Below are positions 7,755 to 13,353 of a DNA stretch of 13,353 nucleotides, piece after piece (positions within the stretch are counted from its first letter, which is position 1; each line of letters opens with the position of its first letter). Below the pieces are notes generated by a model. That model worked only from the letters and a program-made list of their open reading frames with translations, was not told the DNA's origin and ran no database searches. The position numbers and the translations under genes are program-made. The stretch comes from Gracilaria vermiculophylla (taxonomy: Eukaryota > Rhodophyta > Florideophyceae > Gracilariales > Gracilariaceae): positions 720,801 to 734,153 of the forward strand of contig JAHNZQ020000049.1 in the NCBI GenBank assembly GCA_019155205.2. Direction: 5' to 3'.

Positions 7755-10700
7755 TTACTTCCATGCTTCACTGTTAAGGCAAAATGATCTATAATCCGGT
7801 AGCAACAGTAGACCGGTTGCGCAGATTCGATTCAACAGTCTGTGCATAGTCGGGCTATACTTGGTTAGAGCGTCAGCAATGTTAACCTTTCCTTGTATCC
7901 AGCGAAGAGTATATATCTCTTGGACCTCAAATGAGTCTCTCAACCGTTGCACAGTTTGGCTCCGCCTGTATTCCTTTCCTTCATGCAGCGTTGTATTGGT
8001 GTCAAGCATTCCTTTAGAATCAACGTTTAAGACATGAGGAAACTTTTCCGCAAACAAGATAGACTTGAGCATGGATTTCAGGTAGAATCCTCTGTCTTTT
8101 GCCTCAGTGCAAGCAATAATCTCTGCGCCGTATGACGAGGACGATACTCTCTTCTGCTTAGCGCTTGACCAGTCGATGATATGGTAGATCGTTGCGTCAT
8201 TCTTTGTTCTGTATCGTATTCCAGTTATTACCCCCGTCTGCCCATATATCTGATTGCGTGAAATGTTGAACGATGCGGCCGAGAAGGAAACTACTTCAGC
8301 TGCATCAATCTTTCCTGTAGGGCGCCGAAAAGTAATAAACGGTCGAAGGTTTCTGAGTTCATGTAGCATATTGTTCGTGTTAACCGAATTAGCGACTGTG
8401 AGTCTGCTTATCTTTTGTTGCATCAAGGAGCCAACGTAAGCAGCCTGTGGTCACGATCTGCATCCCATCCAGATGAGCTCTCCTGCCAGTGTGCGATATG
8501 CTCGAAGCTCATGAGGTTGTGCGGCGTCTTTCCGCATAGCTTTGCGCGTCTTGCTCATCTTAATTGCCTTAATAGAGTTCTCATATTCTTGTAGAGAGAG
8601 TTGAATAGTGAAATCGTCGTATTGTTTAACACTGCATTCATTAAACTTGATTTCGTCGTCAATAATCGTTTTGCTGACGCGAAAACGTTGATGAAGCTCC
8701 ATGGAAAAGTGACTCATGCCCTGGACGGTTTCCGAGATGAAAAGGTCGTCGGTTAACTTGGAAAGCAAAAGTTTGATCGATCCATCTTCCGCTCGTCTGA
8801 TTTACAGCTGATTCACACCATAGACACGCGAAAACTTTGATTCATTCAACAGTCAGCTTTCGAGAACAGTAGCCCACTGTCTCCCTGCCTCGCTGATACC
8901 ATATGAATGCTTCATCAATTTCCAGAGGATTCCGCGACGGCCTTTCCATTCTTTCGGTGGGCGCACATATAGATCTCTGGTGATTGGTCCGCTTTGAAGG
9001 TATGCGTCTTTTATGTCGATGCATCCAAGTCGGAATCTGAGGATGGATGTCAGGGATGAAAGGATGCGTATAACGTCGAACTGGGCATTGGCAGAATCAT
9101 TTCTGATTTTTCCCTTCTCCTTGTCGCGAGTTCCATGCGGGCACAGTCTGGCTTTCATTCTCTCCTGATCTTCCTCCTCGTTCTTCACTTTGTACACCAC
9201 ATGGGGGCTTATCATGTTGGCGTTTGATCGGACATCATGCTAGGGTACCTCAATGTAAGCGCCGTCCAACGCGTTCTCGATTTCTTCGGCCACGACTTTA
9301 TCGAGTATCGACTGCGGTGCGCAGTCCATCTTTCTACGTGTGACTTATTCGTTTCCATTTGCGTCGTAGATCTCATTGAAAATGGTATTATCATCGGACT
9401 TGAGTTGTATATCATATGCTCGTGGTGGTTTTTCTGCGTTCTCCTGCCCTATGTCTCGTGAAGCGTCACCAAGTATGGTCGTGGAAAAGAATGAGCTATG
9501 ACGATTTTCGTTAGCTGCTTCGTCATCCGTTAAATAATCGGGGCCGAAGACTTCGATCATGATCTGCTCTGATTCGTTCTGTACCACTGGGTCGCCCAGG
9601 GTATTATGTGCTGTGTCTGGTACTTCTTCTGCAAGGATATCTTCCAATATCCCTTCCTGTAATTCGCTGGTTAATTTTCCATCGGGAACAAGCCGGATGT
9701 GCTCGTATGCAACTCTCATCGGTGGACCTCGGTGAGACCGCCTACATTTAACGTATAATGGGGTAGTCTGCGTGACAGTGGCCTTCACCAACCTCACCGG
9801 GTCGTTCTGCTCCCAAGTTTTGTAATAGACCCAGATGGATGCCCCGGGGCTGATGGAATGTGGCGAAACGAGGTGGTTGTTATGTGCTTTCAGAAGATTT
9901 TGCAGGGCACGAGTTGCTGTTGTGCGCTTGTGAGCATGGAGTAGTTCTTCTCGGACCCGAGTGGCTGGTATGCCCAGTAGTGACGGTGAGTATCCTCTAG
10001 CGAGCTGGAACGAGCTCAGAATCGAGCTGCCATGGAATAGGTTGCTCAGGAAAGACGTGCGCGCGACAGTGGTACTTGGTGATGCGGTGGTGTTCTCTTT
10101 GGGTACTCGAGCAAAAATGGATTTGGATAGACAATTGTTACGTTCAATCTTGCCATTCTTCGACGAACATCTGGCGGGGCGGTCTTCCATTTTGATGCCA
10201 TGTGAGGTCATGAGCTTTTTAGGCACTGGCTTGGTGAGTTCACGGTCCACACTGAAGAATTCTGGGGCTCCGTGATGGTATATCCATTCTGACTCCAGCT
10301 TATTGGATAACTCGCCCGCGTCCTTCTTTCTAACAATCCATCTCTTGCCGTAGTTCATGCCGGCATCAACAATGTCGAGAACTTTGTATTTGACGTTCGC
10401 AATGTAGACGACGAGAAAGTCCGCTTGTACGAACTCGTGGAATACTTCGTTCACGTGTGTGAGCGATACTTTCTTGCGATGGGCAGGGCGTCTGGTGGAG
10501 GCGCAAACGTCGCAGGCATCATGGATGGTATCGCAAGCTCGGCTTAGATCGTCAGTCAGCTTATCGGCGTCTTTCAGTATAGCTCTCATTTCGGTGGCAG
10601 TCGCGTGCATGAATCTGAGTATCTTCTTCAGCGCATTCCTGTCAATCCGCAGGTTGGAATTCGACATTGGGGTGGGCAACATCGAGGTTCGATGTGGTAT

Positions 10701-11156
10701 TAATTCAATCCTAAGCCTATCATTTCCATGTCCGTCGTTCTCTGTATATGTGAGGAAAACCCGTTCAGCAGTTTCCATCGGTCGTTTGAAGCTGAGCACC
10801 TGGAGCTTAGTGCGGTTCAATGTATTGGCGAACCTTTTCACGTCCAATCCAATGAGGGATGGGGATGAGCCGTGTATAAAGTCGAATGGCAGCGCAGTGG
10901 GGCGATTGTTGACGTCGTTTATGATCAGTTTCCAAGTGCATATGGTCTGTTTAGCATTCTCTGAATTGTTGCCTCAACCATGTAGGTAATGGTCTCGGGG
11001 TGGGTTCAGTACCAAGGGGATTCCGTGTGCATCCCACAGTGCTGTTGCCTCTTCCATTCCACTGGTCGAAGTCGTAGCTCCTTCATCTAATATCGGGTTG
11101 AGGTCAACTTGGAGCGTAGGTGACCTCACGCCTGAAAAAGCGACTTTGAAACAAGT
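7755..11156 (-). pseudogene. Copia pol (protease, integrase, reverse transcriptase, RNase H), six in-frame stops
   Basis: One frame of 1133 sense or stop positions carries the whole polyprotein (residues counted from 11156). Protease: LDEGATTS at about 23-30 in place of the usual D-S/T-G, and SLIGLDV near 104. Integrase: a zinc-finger remnant with His near 184 and C215/C218, then the core with D246 (QADFLVVY), D304 (FSVDREL) and E338 (NGKIERNN), 33 residues between the last two, and a long C-terminal part with RGYSPSLLG. Reverse transcriptase: D714 in CIDIKDAYLQ, and LTDD (D803, D804) where YVDD is usual. RNase H: E1012 in SSYGAEI, D1046 in NVDSKG and the closing NIADALTK; the first catalytic Asp is replaced by Ala at 960 (SFSAASF). 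Stops: TGA 10976-10974, TAA 9347-9345, TAG 9243-9241, TGA 8855-8853, TAA 8804-8802, TGA 8453-8451. The protein would process itself, copy the RNA and integrate the DNA; this copy cannot. Confidence 0.93.
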
Positions 11157-11173
11157 TCAGTCCTTAAGCTTTC

Positions 11174-12262
11174 CTAGCGGAGTAGATTCTCGTCAGAGAT
11201 AGGCATCGCATTCAAATCATTCCTCCTGACATCGCGTCTTGCTCTCATGATGGCACGGCACTCTTCACAGTCTCTCCACCAGCGACCAGATTGATAGCAT
11301 GCTCGGCATTTGGTCTCCTCCTTCAGTCTCTTGACATCCCTCCTACCGCCATTTGGTGGGGCGGTACTTCTTTTTCCAAGAATTGAACCATGGCTTTTGG
11401 TTGCAGGGGTGTTTTAAGTCTGTTGCTGTTTGCTCTGGACATGTAAAAGGTATTCGGCTGCGATATCTAGAGTGAACATTGGCACTTTGTGGAAACGTTG
11501 GTCTTGTATCTTTTTTGCCTCGTCTTGCATTTTGAATTGAAGGGCCTTGGCTCCTTTTTCTTTCGAAGCTGAAGGGGATTTCAACAAGTTCAGTATGAGC
11601 GTGAGTTCAGCGCTTGTGGCTAGAATTGGACCCATGTGACCCATTCTGTTCGATGCTGCTGATGACGTCAGTTGGAAGACCAGAGAATTCATCGTATCCG
11701 GGGTCAAGTGTGCATTTTGTAGCATCATAATAGCAGACTGTCTGCTTGTTCCGTCTGTGATGCCCGCCGTGTGATTCGCATACTTTGCCACAGCTCCTGT
11801 ACACCGGGTAGCAAATGCAGAAACGGTTTCCTATTCTTTACAAGAGCAACTGTGTATGGCCGTTAGTAGGTCAACTTCTCTCTTGATGGATTCAGTAGGG
11901 GTATCTTTGGCGATCACGTCTAATATGCCTTCAATTAAATTATTGTTCTTTGGGTCATCTGGTTGTACAGCAAGAGATAGACTGCGGTCCGATACGAATT
12001 TCTTCAGTAAGGCATGAGCTGTCTGGTTGCATGTTCGATAAATGATGTAACCAGCTCTTTTGCGCAGCGCATTCCACTTTTTATCGACCTCTGCCAATTC
12101 GCTAACCATCTGCAACCAAAACCGTAGCCCATCGCGGTAGCGAACTTTCGATGTCACGTTGGTTACAAATCTTGGGGCGCTGTTCCCGTTATTGCTGTGC
12201 TGTGCGAGTAAAGACCCCCCTGGGCCCATAACTGCAGAAGGATCAACACTGGGTTCCGACAT
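11174..12262 (-). pseudogene. Copia gag, two in-frame stops, ATG inside the LTR
   Basis: One frame of about 362 residues. The chosen ATG at 12262 (MSEPSVDPSA) lies inside the 5' LTR, ten codons before its end; the next Met codon (12229) lies in the primer-binding site. The LTR-encoded start is also present in the 3' LTR. The frame is open further upstream in this LTR but broken by an indel in the other, which favours 12262 or 12229. The body is helix-rich with RYRDGLRFWLQMVSEL near residue 38. Near the C-terminus is a retroviral zinc knuckle, CRACYQSGRWWRDC (11308-11267), with the usual CX2CX4HX4C spacing but Arg instead of His. Stops are TAG 11833-11831 and TAA 11416-11414; the frame ends at TAG 11176-11174. 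Pol starts just after in another frame, so an indel or a recoding step separates them. Confidence 0.85.
12220..12232 (-). other. Primer-binding site matching the initiator tRNA-Met anticodon arm
   Basis: GTTATGGGCCCAG on minus, directly after the 5' LTR. It is complementary to CUGGGCCCAUAAC, the anticodon stem and loop (with CAU) of eukaryotic initiator tRNA-Met, ending at about tRNA position 39. Drosophila copia is known to prime from a 5' half of this tRNA cut in the anticodon loop. The match and its exact adjacency to the LTR indicate the same mechanism here. Confidence 0.85.
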
Positions 12263-12603
12263 GGCGTTAGGTTGTCGTCGCAGATACGGCACAAATATGA
12301 AGATTGGTTTAGCACAAAGCTGGGCCTGGGTTCTATTCGTCCTTCCCGCTCCTGCCATTCTCTCCTCTTTACTCGACCCAAGGCTGGGCCTATATGTCAT
12401 TGCGCTGTGACCTTTGGCAAAGGCTCTCTTACTGACAATCACATTGGAAAAGCAACGCCCTTTCGTCATTGTATTATGCAATACAAGGTCTTTCAAATTT
12501 AGTGCAGGGCGCTCTTCAATCATTGCTGTACTAGACAATATTAGATCTTCGTAATCAATGAAGAGCATTCTTGTAATGCTCATCTTTCGTATATCTTACA
12601 ACA
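12233..12603 (-). repeat. 5' LTR of the Copia element
   Basis: 371 bp, TGTTGTAAGAT...CTTCTGCA on minus, a direct repeat of 7352-7720. It contains a TATA-like ACATATAGG around 12389-12397, which could drive element transcription, and the gag ATG at 12262. The inner end is fixed by the abutting primer-binding site. Confidence 0.93.
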
Positions 12604-13023
12604 GTACAGTTTTGGCGCACTTTTGAGGGGTACTATGTTTTTCAAACGCATTGTACATTTCGAAAGGCCGTCTCACAATTTTGTTGAACTAATCCCTGAG
12701 GTTGACAACATCTGTTCGACACCGATTGCATCGGATGGCATGGGCAGAAGCTTGATTGCTCTCATTTTTTTATAAGAGCCAAGAAAAGTAGAAAAAGTAT
12801 AGTTCATTAAGATGTATGGCGAAATAACGCGCTACGTTTGTGATCCGTGCTGTGTCGCCTCCATATGAAGGAATAAAAACTTGGCTTCCCAAACATCAGT
12901 TGGTTACCAACTAACACCGCGATTGGTGCGCTTCAATGGTTCTTAAACTGCTCACGAAAAGTGCACAAAACACGGGACTGTTCCTACCAAGTCCGATTTC
13001 TACATTTTCTACTGCAGTATAAA
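12604..13023. other. Right flank of the Copia element, no gene seen
   Basis: About 420 bases without a recognisable gene. I searched it for the missing terminus of the Tc1/mariner relic and for the continuation of the paralogue at 13024-13221 and found neither. A small inverted repeat (CCGAT/ATCGG) lies near 12721-12734. Confidence 0.4.
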
Positions 13024-13221
13024 TCATCGACTACAAATACGAAACTCGATTGGGCATTCAGCGTCGGTGAGACATGATTGTGGCGAAGTGATGAGTAGCT
13101 GTGGAGGGACTGGGGCGCGGAAGCGCTTGGCAGCGGAGAGCGAGAAGGGGGCTACAAGGGCTAGCACGAGGGCGACGAGGACGAATGTTATGGCACGGCG
13201 GCAGGTATTCACGGCCTGCAT
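13024..13221 (-). pseudogene. Truncated paralogue of the cysteine-rich secreted protein (N-terminus only)
   Basis: From the ATG at 13221 the frame encodes 65 residues: a signal peptide (VLVALVLALVAPFSLSAA) and the beginning of the first cysteine module (LITSPQSCLTDAECPIEF). These align without gaps with the start of the gene at 3242 (ALVLTLVASFSLSAA, LITSPQACFSDGECPVE). Similarity stops after the third cysteine, near 13040, and the frame ends at 13026-13024. No convincing splice donor rescues it. The codon aligned to the ATG of the intact gene is ATA here (13191-13189), so translation would begin upstream. An earlier Met at 13251 lies only six bases from the TATA element and is unlikely to be in the transcript. 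It is a gene remnant, or less likely a short secreted peptide. Confidence 0.7.
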
Positions 13222-13256
13222 GATGGAGGAAAGACGTGATAGACATGCCATTGGTG

Positions 13257-13277
13257 ATTTATAAAGGAGACGGGCGC
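13257..13277 (-). promoter_or_regulatory. Core promoter of the truncated paralogue
   Basis: On minus, GCGCCCGTCTC (13277-13267) is followed after three bases by TATAAAT (13263-13257). The same 11-bp box with a TATA element after it precedes the gene at 3242. The TATA lies about 36 bases before the ATG at 13221, consistent with initiation just ahead of that codon. Confidence 0.55.
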
Positions 13278-13353
13278 AGCGCAGATTTGATGCCGCTGAT
13301 CAGGCCGTGCACCAGGGACGGCGGGGGCTTGCTCTGCACGTGTGTCGGTGGCG

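Larger units (their letters stand above)
7352..12603 (-). mobile_element. Full-length Ty1/Copia LTR retrotransposon, non-functional
   Basis: All parts of a Copia element are present in order on minus: 5' LTR (12603-12233), primer-binding site, gag, protease, integrase, reverse transcriptase, RNase H, polypurine tract, 3' LTR (7720-7352). Integrase before reverse transcriptase identifies Copia rather than Gypsy. Both LTRs run TG...CA on the element strand. The flanking five bases (AAAGT on the left, GTACA on the right) do not match, so no target-site duplication is seen. The pol wording (DIKDAYLQ, GIPATRV, HHGAPEFFS) and the tRNA-half primer site suggest the GalEA-like branch known from marine animals and red algae. 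That lineage call is from memory and not tested. Confidence 0.93.

Noticed and set aside
9961..10989. Long plus-strand frames (104 and 176 codons) opposite the pol gene.
   Set aside because: They are antisense shadows of the integrase coding region.
12604..12660. Possible missing right terminus of the Tc1/mariner relic (ATGTTTTTCAAACG near 12635 resembles the inner left end).
   Set aside because: A 13 of 14 match in AT-rich sequence that is not joined to the expected outer terminus; too weak.

Overview
The window is eukaryotic nuclear DNA. It has a spliced gene with consensus splice sites, a four-cysteine-module secreted protein, LTR retrotransposons and a Tc1/mariner relic. It contains no bacterial operons, rRNA or tRNA. 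The host cannot be named with certainty. A compact, intron-poor cysteine-rich secreted gene next to a Copia element primed by an initiator-tRNA half would fit a red alga or another marine eukaryote; this is an inference of low confidence.

Layout. Positions 1-616 (minus) hold the N-terminal part of a Copia-type gag (UBN2/DUF4219-like) that runs off the left edge. Its GC-rich leader and probable LTR reach to about 1655 and include a small family of hairpin repeats at 661-802. Positions 1661-3120 are AT-rich with no convincing gene. Positions 3242-5211 (plus) hold the one apparently intact host gene. It has two exons and encodes a secreted protein of 630 residues with 61 cysteines, which I resolve into 15 tandem four-cysteine modules. 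After it comes AT-rich sequence with a cluster of about 10-bp-spaced TTCTA motifs that includes a perfect three-unit heat-shock-like element (5643-5783). From about 6181 to 7351 there is a decayed Tc1/mariner (DD34E) transposon on minus.

Positions 7352-12603 (minus) are a complete but dead Copia element of 5252 bp. It has two LTRs (369 and 371 bp, roughly 93% identical by hand count), a polypurine tract, a primer-binding site that matches the anticodon stem-loop of initiator tRNA-Met, gag, and pol in the Copia order PR-IN-RT-RNase H. All of pol is in one frame, interrupted by six stop codons; gag is interrupted by two. The gag ATG appears to lie inside the LTR and the primer site is translated within gag.

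At the right end (13024-13221, minus) is a truncated paralogue of the N-terminus of the 3242-5211 gene. Its core promoter (an 11-bp box followed by a TATA element) is shared with the intact copy, so the host gene belongs to a small local family broken up by transposons.

The genes do not form a pathway. The picture is a transposon-rich stretch between members of a secreted cysteine-rich gene family. The most interesting points are the 15-module protein and its shared promoter box, the tRNA-half priming with the LTR-embedded gag start, the hairpin repeats in the first element's leader, and the heat-shock-like motif cluster.
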